DNA of 64,000 nucleotides from an uncultured Lachnospiraceae bacterium (GTDB taxonomy: Bacteria; Bacillota; Clostridia; Lachnospirales; Lachnospiraceae). The position numbers and the translations under genes are program-made. The notes beneath the pieces are model-generated. The model was given only the letters and a program-made list of their open reading frames with translations. It was not told where the DNA came from and made no database searches. Each line of letters opens with the position of its first letter. Position 1 is the first letter of the stretch. Location of the stretch: the NCBI GenBank assembly GCA_902774915.1, contig CACYKH010000013.1:22616-86615 (forward strand), written 5' to 3'. This document shows positions 9,706 through 19,334 of this stretch, piece by piece.

Positions 9706-10819
9706 CGCCTTCCTCAAGTCCTTCCTTTATGATTATATACTGTCCTACATTGTCACCTACAGTAACCTTAGTTGCTATGAACTCTCCATCAACCTGCTTG
9801 TATGCATAGTCCTGAGTGTCCGTGAATATAACGCCCTTCTTATCTACATACAGTGCACCCTTTATTTCAGGAAGCTCCACCACTACCGTAAGATAATTAT
9901 CTTTGATTGCGGAATCTCCAACCAGCTTAAAGTATACTTTTCCATCGCTAACTGCATCTGTTCCCGTTGCAACTGCATCTGTTTCTGTTCCATACTTGGT
10001 AGGGTCTTCAATAACCTCGACCTGATATTCGCTCATGAAAGTTTTTGCTGGACAAACATCTCCAACATGGAATTCCACATCTGTAGTAACCATTTTTGCA
10101 TCACTCGAAGTAGCTTCATCTCCATTACCGTAGAAATCCATTACATAATAACCCGCATCATCTGCTACAGTTATCATTGGAGCAGCCACTATTAGGAAGC
10201 CATCCTGAACGGACTGATTAATGAATTTTACAACGCCGTCTTTTTCAGCAATTATATTAATGCTGTCATAGGCATCATTAACATCCTGAATGTGCGTATT
10301 TGCAAGTTCAATATCTTTCTCTAGAGCTGCAATCTCATCCCTATAGTCAAGAGAAGAATCTATCTGCATCAGTTTTTCGTAATGTTCCTTTTCTAAGGAT
10401 GCCTCTGATTTTGCATTTTCATATTGTCTTAATTCTTTGGACAAACTTTCCGACTTGAAAGAGATTAGTGTATCACCAGCTTTAACTCTGTCGCCCACCG
10501 AGACATGAACCTTATCCAGTTTTGCTTCGTAAAGATTTTCAAGTTCGTCAGCTTTTTCTTTTTCTACTTTATAACTGGTTTCTTCATATCCCGCCAACTC
10601 TATTATGTTTTCATAAACTGGAGAAAGATCTCCCTTTTCGACTTCCGCCGTATTTCTGTCTACGCCGGCTTGAGAAAGCTCTCGCGGCAGACAAAGGGAC
10701 TCCATATCGGATTCCCCGCAGCCCGAGAGCATAGAAAGAGACAGAAGCGCCACACAAATAGCGGCACATCTGCTCTTAAGTTGTTTAGAATTAATACTTT
10801 TAATCTTCATTTTCCCCAT
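9683..10819 (-). CDS. HlyD/MacA-like adaptor lipoprotein
   Basis: 378 residues from the ATG at 10819; an in-frame ATG at 10810 is also possible and would give a cleaner signal sequence. The lipobox is SMLSGC (Cys34). After it come a lipoyl-like hairpin (DKVHVSVGDRVKAGDTLISF), a Glu/Lys-rich coiled coil (about residues 120-175), the return hairpin (IIAEKDGVVKFINQSVQDG), beta-barrel sequence and a C-terminal region ending VGQYIIIKEGLEEGDVV, a typical membrane-proximal MacA motif. The start overlaps the stop of the preceding lipoprotein gene by 20 bases. With the larger adaptor it probably forms the extracytoplasmic part of the FtsX-ABC machine. Confidence 0.82.
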   Translation of the reverse strand: MGKMKIKSINSKQLKSRCAAICVALLSLSMLSGCGESDMESLCLPRELSQAGVDRNTAEVEKGDLSPVYENIIELAGYEETSYKVEKEKADELENLYEAKLDKVHVSVGDRVKAGDTLISFKSESLSKELRQYENAKSEASLEKEHYEKLMQIDSSLDYRDEIAALEKDIELANTHIQDVNDAYDSINIIAEKDGVVKFINQSVQDGFLIVAAPMITVADDAGYYVMDFYGNGDEATSSDAKMVTTDVEFHVGDVCPAKTFMSEYQVEVIEDPTKYGTETDAVATGTDAVSDGKVYFKLVGDSAIKDNYLTVVVELPEIKGALYVDKKGVIFTDTQDYAYKQVDGEFIATKVTVGDNVGQYIIIKEGLEEGDVVSVSD

Positions 10820-12440
10820 CACTTACTTCTACTGACTCTTCACCAGTTCCGTTTCCTTCGTAGTAGAATCCTATTGAATCATCCATGGAGCAAACTGAAC
10901 CGTCCATTGCGTTTATGCTAACGCTTACAACCCCGCTCACTCCATCCTCATTAACATCCACATTATCACCATTTACGTTAAATTGCCATACTGGTATTTT
11001 GGAATATTCGCTTGTGTTTCCATCTTCATAATATGCGTCATACAAAAGGGCTCCACCATTTATGGTGAGTTCTTTTGGATCACCCAGCTTTTTAAGATCA
11101 AGCTTCTCCTCTAATGCATTCTTCAGAGATTCTTGAATCTTTTCAAAATCTAGAAGCTCAACATTTTCGATTACATCCTCAGTCTCGCTCATCATAACAA
11201 TATCTACGCCATAAATACCTTTATCAGTAACCTTTATCATTCCAACATTATCAGTTGATATGATTGTATTGTCGCCGCTTTTTACCAAAGATGATGATGG
11301 GTCTTCAAGGTAAACAGCATAACCATTACGGGTTAATTTTGTATCGTTTGTACCATTTGCCGTATTTGCATAAAGTGTCTCATAAAAATCTTCATTATTT
11401 TTTTCCATCTTATCAACTATTTTATCTTCCTGAGCCGCAACCCGGCTTATACCTCTTGCTGATTGGACCTTTGTACTCTGCAGGGTTGTATAATAATCAG
11501 TATTTGAAAATGCCAGCCTTGTCATACTTCTGTCATCTATTAATGCATAGGTCCAAAGGCCTACTGACATATGAAACATTTCAGCATCTTCAGTTATATT
11601 ATTATCTATTTCTGCTATTCCAAGGTTATCTTCTAAAAAGTCCTTAGCCTTCTGCTTAACTTCATCCTTGGTTAATGTACATTCATTTTTAATATCCTGT
11701 GTCTTCTCTAAAGTATCTCCATTTCCTTCATATACAACTGTTTTATAATCAGAACCAGGAAAAACTTCACTAATACTTATTGGATCAAAGAATATATATT
11801 TTCTACCACTGTTATAATCAAAAGCATATATGAGTCCATAACGTATTCCATTGTACTTTCCTTCATACATGTGGATGTAATAATTCTTATCTTCATCAAT
11901 CCATTTATATACATCCTCACAGCTGGAATCTATAGCCGCCATTGTATTTCTAAAGGAAGCCGCATTCGTAAAATAATTATATAGATCGCCCTGTATTTCA
12001 TGGTATATTTCTCTATATTTATAAAGAAATGTTATATAGTCTGTTTCGTTAGTGTACTTAATTTCCTCAAGCTTTTTTGCGCTGTTTCCAAAAAGATTTT
12101 TTACAATCTTATCCTCATCATCCTGTCCTTGAGTTACAGCTCTTTGTTTATATACGTTTAAATACTCTGAATCTGGAATTGGAATAGATGTTTTTACTGA
12201 TGTAGGCACTCCCTGAATTGCAAAGTCTTCGTTCCACTTAGCCCAGTCACCAAACTTTGACTGTAAAGTCTGGCCGTCGCCCTTTGCATATGATGCATCT
12301 GTTGATGAACTGGATGAATCAGTTGAACCTGAACCATAATCATCAACTACGGTATCCTTTTTTCCACAACCTGTAAGGGATAGAACAAAGATAAAACTTA
12401 GAAATGTTGCGAGATGTTTCTTGTAATTAGATCTTCTCAT
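10800..12440 (-). CDS. Large lipoprotein of unknown family, first gene of the ABC operon
   Basis: 546 residues from the ATG at 12440 (GAAAGGAAAAG upstream); the frame is open 15 codons further but without a ribosome site. The lipobox is LSLTGC (Cys25), followed by a Ser/Asp/Gly-rich spacer, then a mixed alpha/beta body rich in Tyr and Asp. The tail ends in Glu/Asp residues. I do not recognise a family. Its place at the head of an operon with two adaptors, a permease and two ATPases suggests a surface-exposed substrate-binding, sensor or chaperone subunit. The promoter region is shared with the divergent two-component genes. Confidence 0.8.
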   Translation of the reverse strand: MRRSNYKKHLATFLSFIFVLSLTGCGKKDTVVDDYGSGSTDSSSSSTDASYAKGDGQTLQSKFGDWAKWNEDFAIQGVPTSVKTSIPIPDSEYLNVYKQRAVTQGQDDEDKIVKNLFGNSAKKLEEIKYTNETDYITFLYKYREIYHEIQGDLYNYFTNAASFRNTMAAIDSSCEDVYKWIDEDKNYYIHMYEGKYNGIRYGLIYAFDYNSGRKYIFFDPISISEVFPGSDYKTVVYEGNGDTLEKTQDIKNECTLTKDEVKQKAKDFLEDNLGIAEIDNNITEDAEMFHMSVGLWTYALIDDRSMTRLAFSNTDYYTTLQSTKVQSARGISRVAAQEDKIVDKMEKNNEDFYETLYANTANGTNDTKLTRNGYAVYLEDPSSSLVKSGDNTIISTDNVGMIKVTDKGIYGVDIVMMSETEDVIENVELLDFEKIQESLKNALEEKLDLKKLGDPKELTINGGALLYDAYYEDGNTSEYSKIPVWQFNVNGDNVDVNEDGVSGVVSVSINAMDGSVCSMDDSIGFYYEGNGTGEESVEVSDGENED

Positions 12441-12505
12441 AATACTTTTCCTTTCACTTTCCGTTTTCTCAGAAATTCTCCCCAAACTATCCGAGTCTAT
12501 AACAG

Positions 12506-12548
12506 AGTATAAATCGACTTTGTATCACAAATGTATCAAAATGCATCT
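12506..12548 (-). promoter_or_regulatory. Promoter of the lipoprotein/ABC operon with direct repeats (likely regulator site)
   Basis: On the - strand a TATACT -10 lies at 12506-12511. The -35 is poor. In its place are direct repeats, read on the + strand as TGTATCA at 12521, TGTATCA at 12532 and TGCATCT at 12542. The 11- and 10-base spacing matches tandem OmpR-family binding, one helical turn apart. The divergent regulator at 12665 is the natural candidate. The binding itself is inferred. Confidence 0.5.
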
Positions 12549-12601
12549 TTTTTAAATTTTTTGTATGCATTATTTAAATAGATACAATTCATATACATTA
12601 G

Positions 12602-12610
12602 TGGTATACT
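12602..12610 (+). promoter_or_regulatory. Extended -10 promoter of the two-component operon
   Basis: TGGTATACT, an extended -10 (TGnTATACT), lies 55 bases upstream of the regulator ATG. No convincing -35 is present at 17 bases. The AT-rich stretch just upstream also contains repeat-like TGTATGCAT and GATACAA words. Confidence 0.5.
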
Positions 12611-12664
12611 ATAAAACGGATGCGGAGTTCATGTTCCCGTCCAATATCGATTAGTGAGGGTAAT

Positions 12665-13354
12665 ATGATAAAGCTTCTTATTGTCGAAGATGAAAAACCA
12701 ATCTCCGACCTTATGGTAATGAATCTTACAAGAGCCGGTTACAAATGTACCGCTCTTTACAACGGACGGGATGCCGCAGATCTATTAGAAGAAAATCAAA
12801 GCTTTGATTTAATACTTCTAGATATAATGCTTCCAGAAGTAAATGGATATGAGCTGATGGAATTTATTAGACCTATGGGAATCCCTGTCATCTTTATCAC
12901 GGCTATGGCATCACTGGATAACCGTATCAAGGGACTGACTTCAGGAGCAGAAGACTATATAGTAAAACCTTTTGAGATAGTTGAGCTTCTGGCCCGTATC
13001 AACATCGTTCTCAGACGTTACAATAAAACAGATTCAGTTCTCAGATTCAAAAACTTTAAAATAGATATCGATAACAAGATCGTTTTACGTTCTGATTCGG
13101 AAAATGCGTCCGATGACGATTCTTTTGAAGAGATAAAGCTTACACCTAAGGAATTAGAACTCTTCGTACTTTTTGTGAGAAACGTCAATATGACTCTTTT
13201 CAAAGATAAGATATTTGAGACCATCTGGGAAACTGAATGGCAGCCAGAATCCAGAACTGTAGATCTTCACGTTCAAAGACTTCGTAAAAAGCTGGGACTT
13301 AAGGATAACCTTGTTACTGTATATAGTACTGGTTATCGTTTATCTGATAAATAA
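12665..13354 (+). CDS. OmpR-family response regulator
   Basis: 229 residues starting at MIKLLIVEDEKP, with GAGGG upstream; the longer frame has no ribosome site. The receiver domain has the acidic pair ED at about 8-9, phospho-acceptor Asp in LILLDIMLPE near 52, Thr in FITAM and Lys in YIVKPFE. The C-terminal winged helix (LTPKELELFVLF ... RTVDLHVQRLRKKLG ... VYSTGYRLS) is standard. An acidic Ser/Asp stretch (DSENASDDDSFEE) lengthens the linker before it. The kinase follows by 20 bases. It probably controls the divergent ABC operon through the repeats at 12521-12548. Confidence 0.93.
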   Translation: MIKLLIVEDEKPISDLMVMNLTRAGYKCTALYNGRDAADLLEENQSFDLILLDIMLPEVNGYELMEFIRPMGIPVIFITAMASLDNRIKGLTSGAEDYIVKPFEIVELLARINIVLRRYNKTDSVLRFKNFKIDIDNKIVLRSDSENASDDDSFEEIKLTPKELELFVLFVRNVNMTLFKDKIFETIWETEWQPESRTVDLHVQRLRKKLGLKDNLVTVYSTGYRLSDK

Positions 13355-13374
13355 AAATTAGTAGGAATCATCTT

Positions 13375-14829
13375 ATGAAATTCAGGTATAAGGTATTACT
13401 TATTAATATTATTCTTATATCTTTAGCCCTGTCTATTTCAGGGTTTCTTATGATGTCCAGACAGAACAGGATAATGATGGATGCGCAGATAAAAAATGCT
13501 GTAACCGAAAATAATCTTGTTCAATCAGTAATGGAATACTCCTTGCTTGATACGATCAACAATAAACCTTTATATGTAAAAGCCACAATCCCAGATACTT
13601 CTCTTCAGGTATCTGCAGGAATTCTTAACGATACAACAGATCTTTATGTTAAATATGATGACGAGCTTCTCTTCTCCACAAAAGAAGACATTCCTCTTCC
13701 TGATAATCTTGGAAGCAGCGACTCATCTTCTTATCAGAAAAAATATCTCTTTACCAACGAAAATGGTAAGGATTATATCTATGTAGTTTCAACCAGTAAT
13801 ATTGATTCCCACATCATGAATATCATAACCAAGCGTGATATCACGGATTCAAAACAGATGATGAATAAATCCATCAGAGATTTCAGAACCTTCATCATAG
13901 TTATGCTATGTCTGTCGGGACTCTTTGTATTCCTCATAAGTAAACTACTAACAAGACCTCTTGAAAAACTAAATGCCGTTACTGATAAATTTTCAGAAGG
14001 AAATTTTGACAGCCGAAGTGACATCCATTCTGAAGACGAAATCGGTCTTCTTTCTGATAAGTTTAATCATATGGCGGATTCAGTTGAAGGACACATTGAT
14101 GAACTGAATGACATGATTCATAGAAGAGACCAGTTCGTTGCTGATTTTACCCACGAAATAAAAACACCAATGACAACTATCATCGGATATGCAGATACAA
14201 TCAGATCCGTGGACCTTCCAAGAGAGGACGAAGTAAAAGCAGCGAATTACATATTCTCTGAAGGAAGACGTTTGGAGCAAATGTCATCTCACCTCTTCGA
14301 CCTTATTTATCTTAAGGATGGTGAAATACCGAAACAGCCTGTTAGTACACAGGGCCTTGGAGAAGCAGTTGTTGAAACTGTACTTCCAGCAATAGAAAAG
14401 GTAGGAATTAAACTTACGTACGATTTTGAAAATGCGACAATAAATGGAGACAGTCCTCTTCTAAAGACTGCATTTATTAATCTACTGGATAATGCACGAA
14501 AAGCATCTGAGGAAAAGTCCGAAATTGTATTTACAGGAAAAGTCATTCCTTCAGAATCAAAAAAAGAATCTTCCAATAAATATGAATTTGTTGTTGAGGA
14601 TCATGGAATTGGAATCAGCGAAGAAGATATAGATAAGATATGCGACGAGTTCTATATGGTGGATAAATCCCGCTCACGTAAAGAAGGTGGAGCAGGACTT
14701 GGTATGTCCCTTGTTTCCGCTATACTAAAGGAACACGGAGCAGACCTGAAGATAGAAAGCAAACTGGGCGAGGGAACAAAGATGATCGTAACCCTCGACT
14801 GTTCAGAATATGAGGAAGAAGAAGATTGA
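13375..14829 (+). CDS. Membrane sensor histidine kinase
   Basis: 484 residues. Membrane helix 1 spans about residues 6-27 and an extracytoplasmic sensor of about 135 residues follows. Helix 2 spans about 165-187, then comes a HAMP domain (LLTRPLEKLNAVTDKFSEGNFD). The phospho-His motif is DFTHEIKTPMTTIIGYAD. The N-box is FINLLDNARKAS, G1 is VEDHGIGIS and G2 is GGAGLGMSLV. It partners the regulator 20 bases upstream. Its TGA stop overlaps the TTG start of the next gene. The signal is unknown; envelope stress or a peptide would fit the neighbouring export system. Confidence 0.92.
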   Translation: MKFRYKVLLINIILISLALSISGFLMMSRQNRIMMDAQIKNAVTENNLVQSVMEYSLLDTINNKPLYVKATIPDTSLQVSAGILNDTTDLYVKYDDELLFSTKEDIPLPDNLGSSDSSSYQKKYLFTNENGKDYIYVVSTSNIDSHIMNIITKRDITDSKQMMNKSIRDFRTFIIVMLCLSGLFVFLISKLLTRPLEKLNAVTDKFSEGNFDSRSDIHSEDEIGLLSDKFNHMADSVEGHIDELNDMIHRRDQFVADFTHEIKTPMTTIIGYADTIRSVDLPREDEVKAANYIFSEGRRLEQMSSHLFDLIYLKDGEIPKQPVSTQGLGEAVVETVLPAIEKVGIKLTYDFENATINGDSPLLKTAFINLLDNARKASEEKSEIVFTGKVIPSESKKESSNKYEFVVEDHGIGISEEDIDKICDEFYMVDKSRSRKEGGAGLGMSLVSAILKEHGADLKIESKLGEGTKMIVTLDCSEYEEEED

Positions 14830-15725
14830 AAAAGCTAAGTATTAAAAACTACATACTAATAACCTTAGCAATTCTTATAACGGGAGCTGCCATCTGGCTT
14901 CCTGGCTTTATGATGCATAAAGACAGTGATTCTTTTTATGGGAAAGTAGGAGATGTTCCTTCGGAATATTATTCCGGACCATCCGAATCTATTATTAAGA
15001 ATGCATCTAAACAGCTGACTGAAGAGCAATGCAATCAATTAATTACTGGAGTTTGGGAAAGCGAGGTCACGCCGGTTTCAGAAGAAGATTGTAAGTATAC
15101 CGGCTTCGGAATGAAAACTCTTGTGGTCAGTCATATCAATGATCTTTATGCAAAAGGACTCTACCCACGTAACCTTTCATCGGATACAGACAATTGGTAT
15201 TCCTGGGAAGCAAAACCATACAGAGCTCTGGATTCAACCTTTAAAACTTATGCTGCATTTTTCTGGGAAATCAACTTCACTAAATTCGATGGCTCAGAAA
15301 CTCACAGATTCATTGTTTCAGAATACGGCGACATCCTTTATGCTGAAGCAAATACAAAAGAAAGCCTTGGCAAATTCACGCCAAAGCTTTCTAACGGTTC
15401 ATATTTATTAGATTATTTTGGACACGCTGATGTGTTTTATACCACATATTCTATAACGTCCAACGATGATAATATTATCACTTCCGTTACCGTTGATGAT
15501 GTAGCAAAAGCATTTAAAACCGACGAAGTTTCCTCTGCTGCTAAGAATAATATTCAGAAACAAATAGATTCTTCTTCAAGTTTTATACCAGACTTCACTA
15601 CATTTAAACCAGATGAATCCCTATGGCTTAAGCAGACTGGAGGAACATCCATTAATTATTCCATTTCCTCCTGTACTACTTACAATAATTATAAACTGAT
15701 ACTGCTTCCTGAGAAAACTCAGTAG
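14826..15725 (+). CDS. Membrane-anchored protein of unknown function coupled to the kinase
   Basis: 299 residues from a TTG start overlapping the kinase stop codon by 3 bases, so expression is probably coupled. One N-terminal membrane helix (about residues 8-27) has no lipobox Cys, and the rest should be extracytoplasmic. The body is rich in Ser, Tyr and Trp with a predicted alpha/beta pattern. I do not recognise the family. Position alone suggests an accessory protein that tunes the sensor kinase, comparable in role (not sequence) to YycH/YycI. It could instead belong with the export machine. Confidence 0.75.
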   Translation: MKKLSIKNYILITLAILITGAAIWLPGFMMHKDSDSFYGKVGDVPSEYYSGPSESIIKNASKQLTEEQCNQLITGVWESEVTPVSEEDCKYTGFGMKTLVVSHINDLYAKGLYPRNLSSDTDNWYSWEAKPYRALDSTFKTYAAFFWEINFTKFDGSETHRFIVSEYGDILYAEANTKESLGKFTPKLSNGSYLLDYFGHADVFYTTYSITSNDDNIITSVTVDDVAKAFKTDEVSSAAKNNIQKQIDSSSSFIPDFTTFKPDESLWLKQTGGTSINYSISSCTTYNNYKLILLPEKTQ

Positions 15726-15731
15726 CTCTTC

Positions 15732-17162
15732 TTAATATGCTCTTCCGAAGTAAACCATCTTCTTAGCTGGCTTGCCACAGCATACACACACATCAGAAAT
15801 CTCTTCCTGCTCAAATGGCATACATCTTGTTGTTGCACCAGTCTCAGCCTTAATGTTTTCTTCGCATTCTGTCTCGCCGCACCACATAGCCTTGATGAAT
15901 CCAGGCTTGTTGTTAACGATATCTACAAACTCATCCCAGTTCTTTGCTGTGTATGTATGAGAATCTCTGTGTGCTCTGGCTGTTTCAAGCATATCCTTCT
16001 GGATAGTTTCTAGTAACTCAGCAACCTTTGCTTCAAGCTCATCCATAGATACTGTGATCTTCTCGCTTGTATCACGTCTTACAACAACACACTGATTATT
16101 CTCTATATCACGAGGACCAACCTCGACTCTAAGAGGAATACCTCTCATCTCACACTCAGCAAACTTAAATCCAGGAGACTTATCTGTTGCATCTACCTTA
16201 ACTCTTGCTACAGCACTAAGCTTTTCTCTGAGCTCTTCTGCTTTTTCAAGTACGCCTTCCTTCTTCTGCTGAATAGGAACGATCATTACCTGTGTAGGAG
16301 CAACTCTTGGTGGAAGCTTAAGTCCATTATCATCACCGTGAACCATTATGATGGCACCAATAAGTCTTGTTGTTACTCCCCAGGATGTCTGATGAACATT
16401 CTTTAAAGTATTATCCTTATCTGTGAACTGAACACCAAAAGCCTTGGCAAATCCATCACCAAAGTTATGGCTTGTTCCTGACTGAAGAGCTTTTCCGTCA
16501 TGCATAAGTGCTTCGATAGTATATGTAGCTACTGCACCTGCGAACTTTTCTTTCTCTGTCTTCTGTCCCTTTACTACAGGAATAGCAAGAACCTGCTCAC
16601 AGAAATCAGCATAAACATTTAACATCTGAATAGTTCTTTCCTGAGCTTCCTCAGCTGTTGCATGTGCTGTATGTCCTTCCTGCCACAGGAACTCTCTTGA
16701 ACGAAGGAAAGGTCTTGTTTCCTTTTCCCAACGAACTACAGAGCACCACTGATTGTATACCTTTGGAAGATCTCTATATGATGTAATATCCTTCTGATAG
16801 AAATCACAGAAAAGTGTCTCTGATGTAGGTCTTACGCAAAGCTTTTCCTGAAGCTCATTAAGTCCACCATGTGTTACCCAGGCAACCTCTGGTGCAAATC
16901 CTTCAACGTGATCCTTCTCCTTCTGAAGAAGACCTTCTGGAATAAGAAGTGGAAGGTAAACATTCTCAACTCCTGTTTCCTTGAAGCGTGCATCCAGCTG
17001 ACTCTGGATAAGTTCCCAAATTGCATAGCCTGCTGGCTTAAGAACCATGAATCCCTTTACGCTTGTATAACCTGTAAGATCAGCCTTTACAACTACGTCT
17101 GTATACCATTGGGCAAAATCTTCCTCCATGGAAGTAATTGCCTCTACCTTTTTATCTGCCAT
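15732..17162 (-). CDS. proS: Prolyl-tRNA synthetase (archaeal/eukaryotic-type, short form)
   Basis: 476 residues. Charges tRNA-Pro with proline. Class II motif 2 is visible as [24 protein letters not shown] and motif 3 as [19 protein letters not shown]. An anticodon-binding domain ([12 protein letters not shown]) and a C-terminal zinc-type domain follow, with Cys pairs (CGETEC, CVCCGK) and a terminal Tyr (YFGRAY). There is no editing insertion between motifs 2 and 3. This is the ProRS type 3 found in archaea, eukaryotes and some Firmicutes. The ATG has AGAGGAAA upstream. The next gene starts 41 bases upstream of it, leaving no room for a T-box leader. Confidence 0.95.
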   Translation of the reverse strand: MADKKVEAITSMEEDFAQWYTDVVVKADLTGYTSVKGFMVLKPAGYAIWELIQSQLDARFKETGVENVYLPLLIPEGLLQKEKDHVEGFAPEVAWVTHGGLNELQEKLCVRPTSETLFCDFYQKDITSYRDLPKVYNQWCSVVRWEKETRPFLRSREFLWQEGHTAHATAEEAQERTIQMLNVYADFCEQVLAIPVVKGQKTEKEKFAGAVATYTIEALMHDGKALQSGTSHNFGDGFAKAFGVQFTDKDNTLKNVHQTSWGVTTRLIGAIIMVHGDDNGLKLPPRVAPTQVMIVPIQQKKEGVLEKAEELREKLSAVARVKVDATDKSPGFKFAECEMRGIPLRVEVGPRDIENNQCVVVRRDTSEKITVSMDELEAKVAELLETIQKDMLETARAHRDSHTYTAKNWDEFVDIVNNKPGFIKAMWCGETECEENIKAETGATTRCMPFEQEEISDVCVCCGKPAKKMVYFGRAY

Positions 17163-17203
17163 TATTTTTTCCTCTTTTCTATTTAGATCAGAACACTGGA
17201 AAT

Positions 17204-17938
17204 TTACCAGTCCATCTGGTCCATTATTTCAAAAGCTTTTCCTTCCGGTTCTCTATGAAGAAAAACCTCTTCACCAGTAACCGGATGGTTGAATACCATT
17301 TTTGTAGAATATAATCCTATTTCTTTTTGTTCTTTAGTCTTCTTCCCACCCTTTGCGGGACTTGGACCACCTTTCGCTCCCTTTGAGCCCGGATTATATT
17401 TATTATCGCCCCAGATTGGAGTGCCATTTGCAGCCATCTGACATCTTATCTGATGATGTCTTCCTGTCTTAAGCTCCACAAGAAGATAAGAGATTGGACC
17501 TTCGTCCGTATCCAGCTCATCTAAAACCTCATAATGAAGCTCAGCATACTTGGCCCCCTTTGTACCCTTTGTTACAACCTGAGTGATGTTCTTCTTTTTA
17601 TCATGCAGTAGGTAATCGCTGAGATCTCCCTCAGCATCCTCCATATAGCCTTGAACAACAACCTGATAGAACTTCTGAATTTCTCTATCCTGTACCATAT
17701 CGGAAAGCTTTGCAGCTGTTGACTCGTCCTTTGCAAAAAGGATAATGCCAGCAACCGGTCGGTCCAGCCTGTTGATCACAGCAACATATGGTTCCTCATC
17801 CGATTCAGATTTTTCATACAGATATTCTTTAACCATGGTGATCATATCAACACCATAAGTCTTATCCGCCTGACTCGGTACACCATAAGGCTTAATGCAA
17901 GCAATTATGTAATTGTCTTCATATACTATATCTATCAT
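17204..17938 (-). CDS. RluA-family RNA pseudouridine synthase
   Basis: 244 residues. The catalytic Asp motif appears as [18 protein letters not shown] near residue 60 (usual form HRLDxxTSG). [11 protein letters not shown] and GDNKY follow further on, as in RluA-family enzymes that isomerise uridine in rRNA or tRNA. No N-terminal S4 domain is present, as in the shorter RluA/TruC-like members. A Gly/Lys/Pro-rich insertion occurs near 195-210. The start overlaps the aminotransferase stop as TAATG. The exact RNA target cannot be told. Confidence 0.9.
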   Translation of the reverse strand: MIDIVYEDNYIIACIKPYGVPSQADKTYGVDMITMVKEYLYEKSESDEEPYVAVINRLDRPVAGIILFAKDESTAAKLSDMVQDREIQKFYQVVVQGYMEDAEGDLSDYLLHDKKKNITQVVTKGTKGAKYAELHYEVLDELDTDEGPISYLLVELKTGRHHQIRCQMAANGTPIWGDNKYNPGSKGAKGGPSPAKGGKKTKEQKEIGLYSTKMVFNHPVTGEEVFLHREPEGKAFEIMDQMDW

Positions 17939-19227
17939 TAGTCCATTTCACTATATAATTTTTGGGCTGAAACAAGGCGAACGCAGATAGTAAAGAGTTC
18001 TGCTGCCAGCTTCAGATCTTCAATCTTTGGATAAGTTGGAGCAATACGGATGTTACTGTCATGAGGATCCTTTCCATATGGCCATGTAGCACCAGCGTTT
18101 GTCATTACAACTCCAGCCTTCTTTGCTTTATCAACAATCTCCTTAGCACATCCATCAAGAGCATCGAAGCTGATGAAATAGCCTCCGTTTGGATTTGTCC
18201 ATTCACCAATTCCAAGACCGCCAAGTCTGTTCTCTAATGTGCTTATAACAACCTCAAACTTTGGTCTGATTATAGCTGCATGCTTCTTCATATGCTCTGT
18301 CATACCATGAATGTCGCCGAAGAATCTAACATGTCTAAGCTGATTAACCTTATCATGACCGATAGTCTGATGTGTCATCTGCTTCAGGATATCTTCCATG
18401 TTGTTAGGTGATGTTGCAAGCGCTGCTATACCACTACCTGGGAAAGATATCTTTGATGTTGAAGCAAACTTATATACTATGTCAGGATTACCAACCTTCT
18501 TGCACTCAGCAAGAATCTCAACAAGGTAATCTTCTCTATCTTCATATAAATGATGAATGCCGTATGCATTATCCCAGAAAATACGGAAATCATTTGCAGC
18601 TGGTCTAAGTCTTGCAAATCTTCTAACTGTATCATCTGAGTATGAATAACCCTGTGGGTTTGAATACTTTGGAACGCACCAAATACCCTTAATGCTCTCA
18701 TCTTCTGAAACAAGCTTTTCAATCATATCCATATCTGGACCTTCTGGACTCATAGGGACTGGTATCATCTCTATTCCGAAGTATTCAGTAATACCAAAAT
18801 GTCTATCATAACCTGGGACAGGACACAAGAACTTAACCTTGTCCAGCTTACACCATGGAGTGTTTCCCATTATTCCATGAGTATATGCTCTGGCGATGGT
18901 ATCGTACATAACATTAAGTGAAGAATTTCCAAAGATAATAATATTATCCGGATTATTCTCCATCATATCTCCAATAAGAACCTTTGCTTCCTCTATACCA
19001 GTAAGAACTCCGTAATTACGACAGTCGGTTCCATCTGCACATGAAAGATCAGCCTCAGAATTAAGGGCATCCATCATTCCCATGGAAATATCTAACTGCT
19101 CTCTACAAGGCTTACCTCTACTCATATCAAGATGGAGATCCATGTCCTGATATTTCTTGTATTCTTTCTTTACTGCTTTAATCTCAACAGCAAGTTCATC
19201 CTTTGTCATTTCAGAATAAGGCTTCAT
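17938..19227 (-). CDS. Type I' aspartate aminotransferase (PLP enzyme)
   Basis: 429 residues from the ATG at 19227, which has TAGGAGGAAT upstream; the frame extends 11 codons further without a ribosome site. Fold-type I aminotransferase features are present: NYGVLTGIEEAK, the substrate-loop WCVPKYSNPQGYSYSD, IFWDNAYGIHHLY and the PLP-lysine motif FASTSKISFPGSGIAAL. The C-terminus includes NPNGGYFISFD and SNIRIAPTYP. This set matches the MocR-like/type I' aspartate aminotransferase group (Pfam Aminotran_MocR) rather than AspC. It interconverts aspartate and oxaloacetate with 2-oxoglutarate/glutamate. Confidence 0.88.
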   Translation of the reverse strand: MKPYSEMTKDELAVEIKAVKKEYKKYQDMDLHLDMSRGKPCREQLDISMGMMDALNSEADLSCADGTDCRNYGVLTGIEEAKVLIGDMMENNPDNIIIFGNSSLNVMYDTIARAYTHGIMGNTPWCKLDKVKFLCPVPGYDRHFGITEYFGIEMIPVPMSPEGPDMDMIEKLVSEDESIKGIWCVPKYSNPQGYSYSDDTVRRFARLRPAANDFRIFWDNAYGIHHLYEDREDYLVEILAECKKVGNPDIVYKFASTSKISFPGSGIAALATSPNNMEDILKQMTHQTIGHDKVNQLRHVRFFGDIHGMTEHMKKHAAIIRPKFEVVISTLENRLGGLGIGEWTNPNGGYFISFDALDGCAKEIVDKAKKAGVVMTNAGATWPYGKDPHDSNIRIAPTYPKIEDLKLAAELFTICVRLVSAQKLYSEMD

Positions 19228-19288
19228 ACTATTCCTCCTAACACTCTTAAAAATGTACACCTTTCAGCATTTTAGCACAAACCACTCC

Positions 19289-19319
19289 AAAATAAAAGAC
19301 GGTTCCTTTCGGAACCGCC
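19289..19319 (-). terminator. Intrinsic terminator after the CAP-domain gene
   Basis: A 9-bp stem (19298-19306 with 19311-19319) and a 4-base GAAA-type loop are followed on the - strand by TTTTATTTT. Confidence 0.85.
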
Positions 19320-19334
19320 TTCACAAAACTCTAA

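Noticed and set aside
15700-15735. Hairpin CTGAG-AAAA-CTCAG between the accessory protein and proS
   Set aside because: The stem is only 5 bp and no T-run follows, so it is not called a terminator.
17163-17203. T-box leader for proS
   Set aside because: The upstream space is only 41 bases with no Stem I or T-box sequence; no T-box is seen before serS or argS either.
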